DNA of 64,000 nt. Source: Angelobacter sp036557225 (GTDB lineage Bacteria > Acidobacteriota > Terriglobia > Terriglobales > Acidobacteriaceae). How positions within the stretch are numbered: the first letter of the stretch is position 1; each line of letters begins with the position of its first letter. Shown piece by piece: positions 1 through 8,492 of the stretch. The translations under genes and the position numbers were made by a program. The stretch lies in the NCBI GenBank assembly GCA_036557225.1, contig DATBHX010000035.1:1-64000 (forward strand), written 5' to 3'. The notes beneath the pieces were generated by a model that worked only from the letters and a program-made list of their open reading frames with translations, ran no database searches and was not told the origin of the DNA.

Positions 1-2
1 TG

Positions 3-1697
3 GGGGCGGGGATTTATTCGTACCTGCTTCTGGGGCAGCGGTCGATTTTGCGGATCATTGACGTGGTGCGCGAGGAGATGAACCGGATTGGGCAGGAATT
101 TTTGTTGCCGGCGATCCATCCGCGGGAGCTGTGGGAAGAGAGCGGGCGCTGGCAGGTGATGGGCGACAACATGTTTCGCCTGAAAGACCGCAAGCGGGCC
201 GACTTTTGCCTGGGCATGACGCATGAAGAGGTGATGACTGACATCGCACGGAAAGAGCTGAGGAGTTACAAGCAGCTGCCGCAGATCTGGTATCAGATCG
301 AGAACAAGTTCAGAGACGAGCCGCGGCCAAGGTCGGGGCTGATACGGGTGCGGCAGTTCACGATGAAGGACTCGTACTCGTTCGATATCGACCAGGCGGG
401 GCTGGATAAGAGCTATCAGAAGCATTATGAGACGTATCGGCGGATCTTTGATCGCTGCGGGCTGAAGTATGCGGTGGTGGAGGCGCACTCGGGAGCGATG
501 GGCGGATCACTAAGCCATGAGTTCATGGTGATGACCGATGCCGGCGAAGACATGGTTGCGAGCTGCGAGAAGTGTGGTTATGCAGCGAACCTGGAGAAAG
601 CAACTTCAAAGTTGGCGGCCGTGGAGGACCTGCCAGGCGATGGCTTGCCTGAGCTGGTGCATACACCGGGGATGAAGACGATTGAAGAGGTGGCGCGGTT
701 TTTGGGAGTGAGCCCGACGCAGAAGATCAAGACGCTGGCGCTGATGCAGGTTGAGCCGGACAAGAAAGATCCGGCGAAGCAGAAGCTGCGTCCGGTGGTG
801 GTGCTGCTGCGCGGGGATCATTCGCTGAACGAAGCCAAGCTGACCACGGCTCTCGAAGGCAAAGAGTTCAGGCCGATGCATGAAGAGGAGATCAGGCTGG
901 TGTTTGGATCGCCTGCGGGATTTCTTGGCCCGGTAAAGTTGCCGGCCGCAGCGGCAGGTGGCGTGGGCAGCGAGACGCAGAAGATTCTGCTGGAAGGACT
1001 GCCGCTGGTGTTGGCGGATACGGCGCTCAAAGGCCGCAAGAACCTGATCACGGGCGCGAACAAGGAAGATTATCACCTGAAAAACGTGACGCCGTTGCGG
1101 GACTTCTATCCTACGGAGTGGATTGATTTGCGTAATGTAGCGGCTGGGGAAGGGTGTCCGAACTGTGAGTTGCCGCTGGTGGTCGGAAAGGCAATGGAGA
1201 TTGGACATATATTTAAGCTGGGTTACAAGTATTCGAAGTCGATGGGCGCGAGCGTGCTGGACAAGGACGGCAAAGAGGTGATGCCGATCATGGGTTGTTA
1301 CGGCATCGGGATTGAACGGATTTTGACGGCGGCGATCGAGCAAAGTAATGATGCCGATGGTTTCTGGCTGTCGCAGTCGATTGCGCCGTTTGACGTGGTG
1401 GTAACGCCGACCAATGTGAAGGATGAAACGATATCGAAGACCGCGGAGGAGATTGCAGCCAAGCTGGAGGCGGCGGGTTTCGATGTGCTGCTGGATGATC
1501 GCGATGAGCGGCCAGGAGTGAAATTTAAAGACGCTGACCTAGTGGGAATACCTTATCGAATCAACGTAGGGAAGAAGGTTACGGAGGGTCATGTCGAAGT
1601 GGTTTTACGGTCGACACGCCAATCTCAGGATGCTAACATCGCCGGCATTGACAGCACTTTTCAGCAATTAGTGCGGTCATCAACCTCAGCAAGCTAA
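3..1697 (+). CDS. proS: prolyl-tRNA synthetase, 5'-partial
   Basis: Class II aminoacyl-tRNA synthetase that charges tRNA-Pro in the cytoplasm. The frame is open from the window edge and reads GAGIYSYLLLGQRSILR before the first TTG at 48, which is the usual ProS N-terminus, so the true start lies just upstream and the gene is cut rather than short. Visible are motif 2 (FRDEPRPRSGLIRVRQF), motif 3 (GIGIERILTAAIEQ) and, between them, an inserted YbaK-like editing domain at roughly residues 230-375 of the visible part. The C-terminal anticodon-binding domain contains FDVLLDDRDERPGVKFKDAD. About 564 residues are visible, so only some ten to fifteen are missing. Assignment is secure. Confidence 0.96.
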   Translation, partial: GAGIYSYLLLGQRSILRIIDVVREEMNRIGQEFLLPAIHPRELWEESGRWQVMGDNMFRLKDRKRADFCLGMTHEEVMTDIARKELRSYKQLPQIWYQIENKFRDEPRPRSGLIRVRQFTMKDSYSFDIDQAGLDKSYQKHYETYRRIFDRCGLKYAVVEAHSGAMGGSLSHEFMVMTDAGEDMVASCEKCGYAANLEKATSKLAAVEDLPGDGLPELVHTPGMKTIEEVARFLGVSPTQKIKTLALMQVEPDKKDPAKQKLRPVVVLLRGDHSLNEAKLTTALEGKEFRPMHEEEIRLVFGSPAGFLGPVKLPAAAAGGVGSETQKILLEGLPLVLADTALKGRKNLITGANKEDYHLKNVTPLRDFYPTEWIDLRNVAAGEGCPNCELPLVVGKAMEIGHIFKLGYKYSKSMGASVLDKDGKEVMPIMGCYGIGIERILTAAIEQSNDADGFWLSQSIAPFDVVVTPTNVKDETISKTAEEIAAKLEAAGFDVLLDDRDERPGVKFKDADLVGIPYRINVGKKVTEGHVEVVLRSTRQSQDANIAGIDSTFQQLVRSSTSAS

Positions 1698-1785
1698 AGC
1701 GGTTCCATTTTTATCGCGGGAAAAACACGCGTGCGGAGCCGGACTTGTCGAGGGTCCCTTGTGAAGGAGATGTGCCGGCGGGACT

Positions 1786-2127
1786 ATGGGAAAGCTAAAA
1801 GGATTGATCGGAATCGTCATCGTAGTGGGAGGCTTCTACGTGGCGTGGAACATGATTCCCCCATACTTCAACAATTATCAACTGCAGGACGCGTTGGATG
1901 ACATCGCGCGCCGTCACAGTTACACCACCGCGACCGACGACGACATCAAAAAGATGGTGGTGGGCAAAGCGGCGTCGAACGACATTACGCTGAAGGAAGA
2001 TCAGGTGTTGGTGAACCGGACCCCGAATGGCCTGGGCATCAGCGTCCACTACCGGATTCATGTGGATATGATTGTGCATCCAGTGGACTTGGATTTCACT
2101 GCGAACTCCCTGAATAAGCGTATATAA
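1786..2127 (+). CDS. small single-pass membrane protein, DUF4845-like
   Basis: Protein of 113 residues with an N-terminal hydrophobic segment (about residues 5-25, LIGIVIVVGGFYVAWNMI) followed by a soluble domain that ends in a beta-rich stretch (ISVHYRIHVDMIVHPVDLDF). Size and layout resemble DUF4845-type proteins, but that match is from memory of the family shape and is tentative. It lies 88 bp after proS and 99 bp before the penicillin-binding protein on the same strand, so cotranscription is possible. A GAAGGAG sequence sits about 20 bases upstream, far for a ribosome site, and no better in-frame start exists. Function unknown. Confidence 0.6.
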   Translation: MGKLKGLIGIVIVVGGFYVAWNMIPPYFNNYQLQDALDDIARRHSYTTATDDDIKKMVVGKAASNDITLKEDQVLVNRTPNGLGISVHYRIHVDMIVHPVDLDFTANSLNKRI

Positions 2128-2226
2128 TAGAGAAGAACTGAAACCCTTCTCAGCACCAGTGCAGGTAACGCTCTGGCCGGCCATGAGTCTGAGAGATAAC
2201 ACGGCGTAACTCCGCCTACTTGGAAC

Positions 2227-4845
2227 ATGGCAATTAAAATAAAAATACCTCGTGGTAAAGGCTTCCGTGGCAGCCTGAAGAACCCGTTTCTTCGCGCCGG
2301 TGTGGCCGCCTTCCTGATCGTCTGCCTCGTGCTTTTCGGCGTCTTCTCCTACTATTACGTAAAGTACCAGAAGATCGTAGATAAGCGAATGTCCGGCCCC
2401 ATCTTCGCCAACACAGCGAAGATCTATGCCCAACCGCGCGAAGTCCGTATCGGCCAGAAGGCGGATCCACGCGAAATTGCCAACTACCTGCGCCATGCCG
2501 GATACACCGAAGCCGGCGAACAGGGCAGATCAAAGCTCGGCACCTACCGTGTGATGCGGGAAGGCGTCGAGGTCAAGCCCGGCGAAGAATCCTATTACAA
2601 CGCTGAAGGCGCCGTGGTCCGCGTAAAAGACGGTTTGGTGGACAAAATCGCCTCGCTCGGCGACGGAGGCGACAGCCTCACCGCCTACGAACTCGAGCCC
2701 CAGCTCGTCACCGGCTTGTTTGACGGCCAGCAGCGCGCCAAGCGCCGGCTCGTCAAGTATGACGATATCCCCAAGGTCATGGTCGATGCCGTCACCTCCA
2801 TTGAGGACCGACGCTTCTTCCATCACAGCGGTGTGAATTACTGGCGGCTGATGCAGGCTGCCTGGGTCGATCTGCGCCAGGGCGGCAATCGCCAGGGCGG
2901 TTCGACCATCACCATGCAGGTGGCGCGTGGCTTCTTCCTCACGCCGGAAAAGAAGCTCAAGCGCAAGATGACCGAGATCCTGATCTCCATCGAGCTGGAG
3001 CAGCGGTTCTCGAAAAAGCAAATCTTCGAGCTCTACGCCAACCAGGTCGACATGGGCCAACGCGGCTCATTCACCATTACCGGGTTTGGTGAAGCGGCGC
3101 AGGCCTACTTCGGCAAGGACCTCAAAGACATTACGCTGCCTGAAGCGGCCTTGCTCGCCGGTCTGGTACAGCGCCCCAGCTATCTTTCTCCTTACCGCCA
3201 TCCGGAGCGCGCTCTGGACCGTCGCAACCTGGTTCTGGAAGCCATGGTTGAAACCGGCTCCATCACACGCGCCCAGGCCGATGCCGCCAAGGCCACGCCG
3301 CTCAAGCTTGCGCCACAGAACGTGGAAGCCAGTGATGCGCCGTATTTCGTCGACCTGATCCGTGAGCAACTCGTCAGCAAGTACAGTGAAGACGACCTGA
3401 ACTCTGACGGTCTGCGCATCTACACCACGCTCGATCCCAACCTGCAAACCGTGGCGGCCCAGGCTGTCGACATCGGTTTAAAAGAAGTAGACGCGCAGGT
3501 AGCCAAGCTGCGCACCAAGAAAATCAAGGTAGGCAAGAACAAATTTGAGACCAAGGTCGCGCCGGGACCAACCCCGCAGGTAGCGCTGGTGGCCATCGAT
3601 CCGCATACCGGCGAAGTGCTCGCCCTGGTGGGTGGACGCAACTACGGCTGGAGCCAGCTCAATCACGCGGTTGCTAAGCGCCCAACCGGCTCGATCTTCA
3701 AACCATTTGTCTACGCTGCCGCAGTGAACAATGCGGTGCTGAATGAGCAGCCTGTCTTCACCCCAGCCAGCATGGTCGATGATTCACCCACGGCTTTCAT
3801 CAACGGCGATGATGTCTACACGCCGCGCAATTACAAAGAAGAGTATTTCGGCCAGGTCACCACGCAGTTTGCATTGGCCCATTCGCTCAATAACGCCACG
3901 GTCAAGGTCGCGGAGATGGTGGGTTATGACAAGGTGGCAAACCTTGCCAAGACCGCAGGTATTTCATCCGTGAAAGCCACTCCGGCCATGGCACTGGGTT
4001 CGTATGACGCCACACCGCTGGAGATGGCCTCTGCTTATACGGTTTTCACCAACAACGGCCAGCGCATTACGCCCATCATGCTGCGCTCGGTCCGCGATGC
4101 CAACGGTGACATCCTGGATAACTACCAGCCGCAGAGGTCCCAGGTACTCGACCCGCGCGTAGCCTATGTTTTAACTGACATGATGCAAGGCGTCATCAAT
4201 AACGGTACTGCAGCCGGGCCCGCCGGGGTCCGGGCGCGCAAGTTTACGGCGCCGGCAGCAGGGAAGACCGGTACCTCCCATGACGGCTGGTTTGCCGGAT
4301 TCACATCCAACCTGCTTTGTATCGTCTGGGTGGGATATGACGACTACAGCGATATTCACTTGAGCGGCGCTGCCATCGCCCTGCCCATCTGGACCGAATT
4401 TATGAAACGGGCGGTCGAGCTGCCAAACTATTCAGACGTAAAGCCTTTTACGCCTCCCCAGGGAGTGGTTGAGCTGACCATTGACAAGGCCACCAACCAG
4501 ATTGCCACGCCTTCCTGCCCCGACGACTATACAACCGCCTTTATCGACGGCACACAGCCTACCCAAACCTGTGAGCAGACGGCCCGTGGTAACGTTGTAC
4601 AAAGAATTTTTGGCATTGACCCCAAGCCAACTCCCACCCCTCCGGCGTCTAATACAGTGGGGAACACTGCTTTTAGCTCCAACTCCGGCCCGGCGCAGCC
4701 CGTAGCCACAAGTCAGCCTGCCGCTCCGGCCCAGGAAACGGAGAAGAAAAAGAAAGGATTTTGGGGCCGCATATTTGGCGGCGCCGATAATAAGGACGAT
4801 AATAAGGGAACCAAGCCGGCGGCCAACCCTACCCCCAGGCAATAA
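2227..4845 (+). CDS. class A penicillin-binding protein (PBP1A type)
   Basis: Bifunctional murein synthase of 872 residues, anchored by one N-terminal membrane segment (about residues 22-45). The GT51 glycosyltransferase domain carries EDRRFFHHSGVN near residue 192 and GGSTITMQVARGFFL near residue 225. The transpeptidase domain has the active-site SxxK as GSIFKPF near residue 487, the SxN motif as HSLNN, and KTGT near residue 680. The tail is a low-complexity Pro/Thr/Ala linker ending in a basic KKKKGFWGRIFGG patch. Both catalytic domains look intact. It is followed 26 bp later by a TPR gene with a strong ribosome site, probably in the same transcript. Confidence 0.95.
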   Translation: MAIKIKIPRGKGFRGSLKNPFLRAGVAAFLIVCLVLFGVFSYYYVKYQKIVDKRMSGPIFANTAKIYAQPREVRIGQKADPREIANYLRHAGYTEAGEQGRSKLGTYRVMREGVEVKPGEESYYNAEGAVVRVKDGLVDKIASLGDGGDSLTAYELEPQLVTGLFDGQQRAKRRLVKYDDIPKVMVDAVTSIEDRRFFHHSGVNYWRLMQAAWVDLRQGGNRQGGSTITMQVARGFFLTPEKKLKRKMTEILISIELEQRFSKKQIFELYANQVDMGQRGSFTITGFGEAAQAYFGKDLKDITLPEAALLAGLVQRPSYLSPYRHPERALDRRNLVLEAMVETGSITRAQADAAKATPLKLAPQNVEASDAPYFVDLIREQLVSKYSEDDLNSDGLRIYTTLDPNLQTVAAQAVDIGLKEVDAQVAKLRTKKIKVGKNKFETKVAPGPTPQVALVAIDPHTGEVLALVGGRNYGWSQLNHAVAKRPTGSIFKPFVYAAAVNNAVLNEQPVFTPASMVDDSPTAFINGDDVYTPRNYKEEYFGQVTTQFALAHSLNNATVKVAEMVGYDKVANLAKTAGISSVKATPAMALGSYDATPLEMASAYTVFTNNGQRITPIMLRSVRDANGDILDNYQPQRSQVLDPRVAYVLTDMMQGVINNGTAAGPAGVRARKFTAPAAGKTGTSHDGWFAGFTSNLLCIVWVGYDDYSDIHLSGAAIALPIWTEFMKRAVELPNYSDVKPFTPPQGVVELTIDKATNQIATPSCPDDYTTAFIDGTQPTQTCEQTARGNVVQRIFGIDPKPTPTPPASNTVGNTAFSSNSGPAQPVATSQPAAPAQETEKKKKGFWGRIFGGADNKDDNKGTKPAANPTPRQ

Positions 4846-4871
4846 AACAGGCCGCACTAAGGAGGCCCACG

Positions 4872-5672
4872 ATGGGTCGCTTCAGCCGCTTGTTGATGAT
4901 CATAGGAATCCTGGCGCTTGCCCTGCCTCTCTGCGCTCAGCAATCTGAACCTGCCCTGGACCAGGCTCCAATCCTGCGCATCCCGCCGCCTTCGGATGAT
5001 GCAACCTCGGCCGAACTTGAGCAGCAGGGCGACCAGTTGCGCGCCCAAAAGGCCTACCTGGATTCCATCGACTACTACCGCGCCGCGATCAAAAAGCAGG
5101 AGAGCGCCATCCTGCATAACAAGGCCGGAATCAGCCTCCTGCTGCTTCGCCGCGACGCCGAAGCCAGGAAAGAGTTCGAACAGGCCATCAAGCTCGATAA
5201 GAACTACCCTGAAGCCTATAACAATCTCGGCGCTCTTTTTTACAACTCGCGCCGCTTCGGCGCCGCCGTTAAGCAGTACAAGAAGGCCATCAAGCTGAGC
5301 GAGGAGAACGCCAGCTTCCACAGCAATCTCGGTACTGCGTATTTCTCCCAGAAAGACACCAAGCACGCGGCCAAGGAGTATCAGCGTGCCATGGAGATCG
5401 ATCCCGGGATCTTTGACCGCTCGCCCTCCGGCGGGGTCTCAGTCAAGCTGGTTACCTCCAACGATCTGGGCCACTTTCACTATGTCATGGCGCAGATGTA
5501 CGGCCACCACAATGACCAGGAGCATTGCCGCTATTACCTGAGCAAGGCCAATGAAGAGGGCTACCCCATTCGCGACGCTCTGCGCGATGAGGAGTTCGCC
5601 GGTCTCCGTAAAGACCCGAATTTCGTGGCCTTCGTGCGCTCGTTGAAACCGCCATCGGCCGACTCGAATTGA
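4872..5672 (+). CDS. secreted TPR protein
   Basis: Protein of 266 residues with a cleavable-looking signal peptide (MGRFSRLLMIIGILALALPL, then CAQQ) and about four tetratricopeptide repeats between residues 45 and 180, recognisable from NKAGISLLLLRRDAEARKEF, YPEAYNNLGALFYNSRRF and SFHSNLGTAYFSQKDTKHA. The C-terminal part ends in a DALRDEEFAGLRKDPNF segment often seen at the end of acidobacterial TPR proteins. The start is fixed by AAGGAGG eight bases upstream. It follows the penicillin-binding protein closely, so a periplasmic scaffolding role near cell-wall synthesis is a guess. The Cys after the signal core could make it a lipoprotein, but the lipobox is not convincing. Confidence 0.85.
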   Translation: MGRFSRLLMIIGILALALPLCAQQSEPALDQAPILRIPPPSDDATSAELEQQGDQLRAQKAYLDSIDYYRAAIKKQESAILHNKAGISLLLLRRDAEARKEFEQAIKLDKNYPEAYNNLGALFYNSRRFGAAVKQYKKAIKLSEENASFHSNLGTAYFSQKDTKHAAKEYQRAMEIDPGIFDRSPSGGVSVKLVTSNDLGHFHYVMAQMYGHHNDQEHCRYYLSKANEEGYPIRDALRDEEFAGLRKDPNFVAFVRSLKPPSADSN

Positions 5673-5747
5673 TGATCTGTTCATCTGCGAATCGAATGCA
5701 GGATTTTGCAGCAATCTGTCAAAAATGGAGACCTCCACGGCTGCGAG

Positions 5748-6312
5748 TAAGGGCGAGGCCGGGTACGCGCCGAGCCAGATAATCGCCGAGATCGCCGTCA
5801 TCGCGCGGGATCGCGCGGAATCGGAAGGGCAAACCTTAAAGGGCGAGGCCGGCTTGCGCGCCGAGCCCGCTACAACGGGTGCAGATCGCTGTAACCAAGG
5901 GAAAGATCAGTAGCGGTGTGGAGCGCAGCGATAAAGATAAAAGACTCACCGGTTTCCCTGCCAAAGCGCTTACGCGCTGAACCGGTGAGTCAGTTTGTTC
6001 GTTGGCTGCCAGGTACTGCAGCTACTTAGGTTAGAAGCAGCTTCTCGGAAAAGGTTGTCTTTATTCCTGTCGCTTCGCTCCAACGCCGCCAGCGTTTGCT
6101 TCTTTCAACCAGCTTGACAGTGCCCTTGCTGCAGCGAACTCGCCGCGTGTTCGGCCTCGCCCTCTCTTCCCCCTATCTTCGTAGTGGATTCTTGATTCTA
6201 TCCGCGTTCATCCGTGCAAATCCGCCGTAGCCGGTTTCCGATTACGGCGATTCCGCGCGATGACGGCGATCGCGGCGATTGCGTGGCTCGGTGCGCAAGT
6301 CGGCCTCGCCCT
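5748..6312. repeat. nested inverted-repeat block in a gene-free stretch
   Basis: Four related units starting with GGGCGAGGCC are arranged head to head. The outer pair is 5751-5826 and, inverted, 6238-6311; both carry the same GATCGCCGTCATCGCGCGG core. The inner pair is 5841-5940 and, inverted, 6061-6162; both end in a GGAGCG(A/C)AGCGA type sequence. At the centre is the hairpin at 5943-5991. An additional repeat resembling ATCCGCGTTCATCCGTGCAAA lies at 6200-6225. The short frames here have no protein-like character. Related single units occur at 9203-9300 and 19405-19501. Confidence 0.75.
5943..5991. repeat. 12-bp perfect palindrome with inner hairpin
   Basis: GACTCACCGGTT at 5943-5954 is exactly repeated in inverted form at 5980-5991. 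The 25-base loop contains a second stem, AGCGC/GCGCT. There is no strong T-run after it, so an intrinsic terminator for the upstream TPR gene is possible but weak. It is the symmetry centre of the larger repeat block. Confidence 0.7.
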
Positions 6313-6583
6313 TGGTCTTGTCGCCTGCGACTCGGATTACTGCGTACTGCAGATGATAACGACAATGATGCCACCGGAAGTTTCGTCAGATTCTCATTTA
6401 CGACAGTGCAGCGCCGTAGGCGCGGCATAAGTTAGCCCAGTCCGTTCCCGAGTCCCGCGCAGCGGGATGAGGGATAAGGGCTGGGTAGGCTGGCAATAAA
6501 CTCTTCCGCACTGCCGTAGGCCGGAGCGCAGCCAAGCGGAGCGACAAAAAAATTGAATTTCGTACGGCACTGAAGATGACGAT
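6313..6583. other. non-coding stretch with further short repeats
   Basis: No gene is recognised here. The stretch holds related pieces around 6398-6430 (CAGTGCAGCGCCGTAGGCG), 6510-6545 (GCACTGCCGTAGGCCGGAGC, then CGGAGCGACA) and a small inverted pair CAGCCC/GGGCTGG, all of the kind scattered between genes in this window. The convergent kdsC gene ends at 6584. Confidence 0.5.
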
Positions 6584-7207
6584 TCACTGTTCTCGAATCG
6601 ACGTCCTCGCGTGGATATACGCCTCGATCACTCGCTCCAGTGTCCCTTGCGCCTCCAGAATGTACTCTACGGCATCGCGGGCTGCACCATGTCCTCCGCG
6701 AGAGGCGGTCTCATAATGCGAGATTGCCTTGACCTGTGGACGCGCGTTGGCCACCGCAATCGCCAGCCCGCAACGCCGCATGATCGGCAGATCGATCACG
6801 TCATCACCGACGTACGCAATCTGTTCTTCGCTGTAGCCGCTCTCGGCCAGGATTTTGTCCAGAATTTCCGATTTATTCTGCGCGCCCTGAAACAGAAAAT
6901 CAATCTTCAGATCGCGTGCCCGCAATGCTACGGTCTCCGATATGCGCTTGGTGACCATGCCCGTTTTCAGGCCGCCCAGGCGCGCCAGAGAAATCGCTGT
7001 GCCGTCGTGCGCGTTGAAGCCCTTGGCTTCGATCATGTTCTGGCTGATGATGCCGAACCCGGGCGCGTCGGCGTGCTTTTGCGCGTGCGCGTCAACGCTC
7101 CTCGGCCCTGCAGCCGGTGCAGGGAAGAGCCAGATGGAGCCGTCGGTCAGAACTCCGTCAACGTCGAACAGAATGACTTTGATTTGTTTAGCGCGGTCGG
7201 TAGACAT
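6584..7207 (-). CDS. kdsC: 3-deoxy-D-manno-octulosonate 8-phosphate phosphatase (HAD, YrbI type)
   Basis: HAD-superfamily phosphatase for the third step of Kdo synthesis, needed for lipopolysaccharide inner core. Motif I is VILFDVDGVLTDG, motif II is the GMVTKR region, the motif III lysine lies in QNKSEIL, and motif IV is YVGDDVIDLPIM. There is no cap domain, as expected for KdsC. The chosen start (MSTDRAKQ) removes eleven residues, ANANCQLLIA and its Met, that are simply a translation of the AATTGC repeat lying against the gene. No Shine-Dalgarno sequence precedes either start, so the repeat may have displaced the original leader. It follows kdsD on the same strand, which supports the assignment. 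Confidence 0.9.
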   Translation of the reverse strand: MSTDRAKQIKVILFDVDGVLTDGSIWLFPAPAAGPRSVDAHAQKHADAPGFGIISQNMIEAKGFNAHDGTAISLARLGGLKTGMVTKRISETVALRARDLKIDFLFQGAQNKSEILDKILAESGYSEEQIAYVGDDVIDLPIMRRCGLAIAVANARPQVKAISHYETASRGGHGAARDAVEYILEAQGTLERVIEAYIHARTSIREQ

Positions 7208-7374
7208 AGCAATTAGCAACTGGCAATTAGCATTAGCCAAAATTTAGATCCAGCCCGTCTGCTGTTCGCTCTAAAGAATCTTAGCCTCTAGCCAACAGCG
7301 CCTGTGAAGCGTCACAAAGCTAATTGCCAATTGCCAATTGCTAATTGCTAACTGCTAACTGCTAACTGCTGCTT
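7208..7374 (-). repeat. MITE-like element, copy 1
   Basis: The element is bounded by GCAATTAGCAACTGGCAATT at one end and the inverted run of TAATTGC/TAACTGC units at the other (7320-7372). Inside are GCGTCACAAA (7309-7318) and CTCTAAAGAA (7269-7278). The same two blocks occur, in the other orientation and with the same 40-base offset, in the copy at 16222-16357. It fills the whole gap between kdsD and kdsC. Confidence 0.7.
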
Positions 7375-8376
7375 TCAAACCATCTGCGTTCCCCACAGAT
7401 CATGCAGGTGAATAATTCCCTCAACGGTCCCGTCCTGGCCGGTCACCACAAGAGACGTAATTTTTTTCTGCTCCATGATGTTGAGCGCGGTCATGGCGAA
7501 TTCGTCAGCATGAATCGTCTTGGGGTTTCTGGTCAGGCAATCGCCGGCGGTCATGCTGAGCACGTCTTTGCGTTTTTCCAGCAGGCGGCGCAGGTCGCCG
7601 TCGCTGATCACGCCCAGCAGCTTGTTTTTCTCCACCACCGTGGTAATGCCCAGCCCCTTGCGCGACATCTCATAGATCACGTCGGCCATCCTGGTCGTCT
7701 GCGCGACGCGTGGCACGGCGTCACCACTGTGCATCAACTGCGAAACTCGCGCCAGCTTCTTGCCCAGCTTTCCGCCGGGATGCAGGTGGGCGAAATCCTC
7801 TTCCTTAAACCCTCGCTTCTCTGACAGGGCGACGGCCAATGCGTCGCCCAGCGCCAGCATTGCTGTAGTTGAAGCCGTAGGCGCAAGCCCCAGCGAGCAG
7901 GCTTCCTGGTCGATGGAGCAATCGAGCGCAATGTCCGCTGCCTGGGCCAGCGTGGACTTTTTGATCGACGACGTTTTGCGCGAGCTTCCCGCATAAAGCC
8001 TGTCGCCGGTAATGCTGATCAGCTTGCTCCCGATCCTGCGGATGGTCGCGAGCAACTGCAGGATCTCCTCCGTCTCGCCGCTGGAAGAGAGCGCCAACAC
8101 CACATCCCCGCGGACGAGCATGCCCAGGTCGCCATGGACCGCTTCCGCCGGATGGAGATACATCGCCGGCGTGCCGGTAGAGCTGAGCGTAGCGGCAACT
8201 TTGCGTCCGATAAGCCCGCTTTTGCCCATGCCGGTTACCACGACGCGGCCGCCGCAGGCATACAGGCACTCCACCGCGCATTCAAAATCGCGCGCCATGG
8301 GGCCGTCAATGCGCTCGGCCAATTCGCGCAGGGCCTCCGCCTCAATGCGTACTACCTTGGAACCAGTCGATTTCAC
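7375..8376 (-). CDS. kdsD: D-arabinose 5-phosphate isomerase (SIS + 2 CBS)
   Basis: Interconverts ribulose 5-phosphate and arabinose 5-phosphate, the first committed step of Kdo synthesis. The protein has 333 residues. The SIS domain shows VVVTGMGKSGLIGRKVAATL near residue 46, the HPAEAVHGDLGM segment with the catalytic His, and ALSSSGETEEIL. Two CBS domains follow (about residues 205-330), with ITTVVEKNKLLGVISDGDLR in the first. Length and order match KdsD/KpsF. It is followed by kdsC across a repeat element, so the two steps are genetically linked although the repeat could interrupt coupling. Confidence 0.94.
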   Translation of the reverse strand: MKSTGSKVVRIEAEALRELAERIDGPMARDFECAVECLYACGGRVVVTGMGKSGLIGRKVAATLSSTGTPAMYLHPAEAVHGDLGMLVRGDVVLALSSSGETEEILQLLATIRRIGSKLISITGDRLYAGSSRKTSSIKKSTLAQAADIALDCSIDQEACSLGLAPTASTTAMLALGDALAVALSEKRGFKEEDFAHLHPGGKLGKKLARVSQLMHSGDAVPRVAQTTRMADVIYEMSRKGLGITTVVEKNKLLGVISDGDLRRLLEKRKDVLSMTAGDCLTRNPKTIHADEFAMTALNIMEQKKITSLVVTGQDGTVEGIIHLHDLWGTQMV

Positions 8377-8399
8377 TTTGAATAATACTAGCAGACCAG

Positions 8400-8492
8400 G
8401 AATTGCCGCAGACGATCACGGATGGGCGCTGATCTGAACTAGTTCTTGAATTGGGTTTTTATCTGCGCTTATCTGCGCAAATCAGCGGCGAA
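8400..8492. repeat. dispersed ATCTGCG-type intergenic repeat
   Basis: The sequences GATCACGGATGGGCGCTGAT and TTTATCTGCGCTTATCTGCG (followed by CAAATCAGCGGC) form an imperfect inverted pair between kdsD and the phosphoesterase gene. A relative, ATCCGCGTTCATCCGTGCAAA, lies near 6200-6220. No coding content is seen. Confidence 0.5.

Noticed and set aside
2128..2226. CTGAGA sequence before the penicillin-binding protein gene as part of a TPP riboswitch
   Set aside because: The rest of the conserved riboswitch core is missing and the gene has no link to thiamine.
5725..6435. Several short frames (for example 5725-5913 and 6214-6435)
   Set aside because: They run through inverted repeats and encode Arg/Ala-rich peptides determined by the repeats.
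7320..7372. Tandem TAATTGC/TAACTGC units resembling a short CRISPR-like or minisatellite array
   Set aside because: Units are 7-8 bases without spacers; they form one end of a repeat element that also occurs at 16222-16357.
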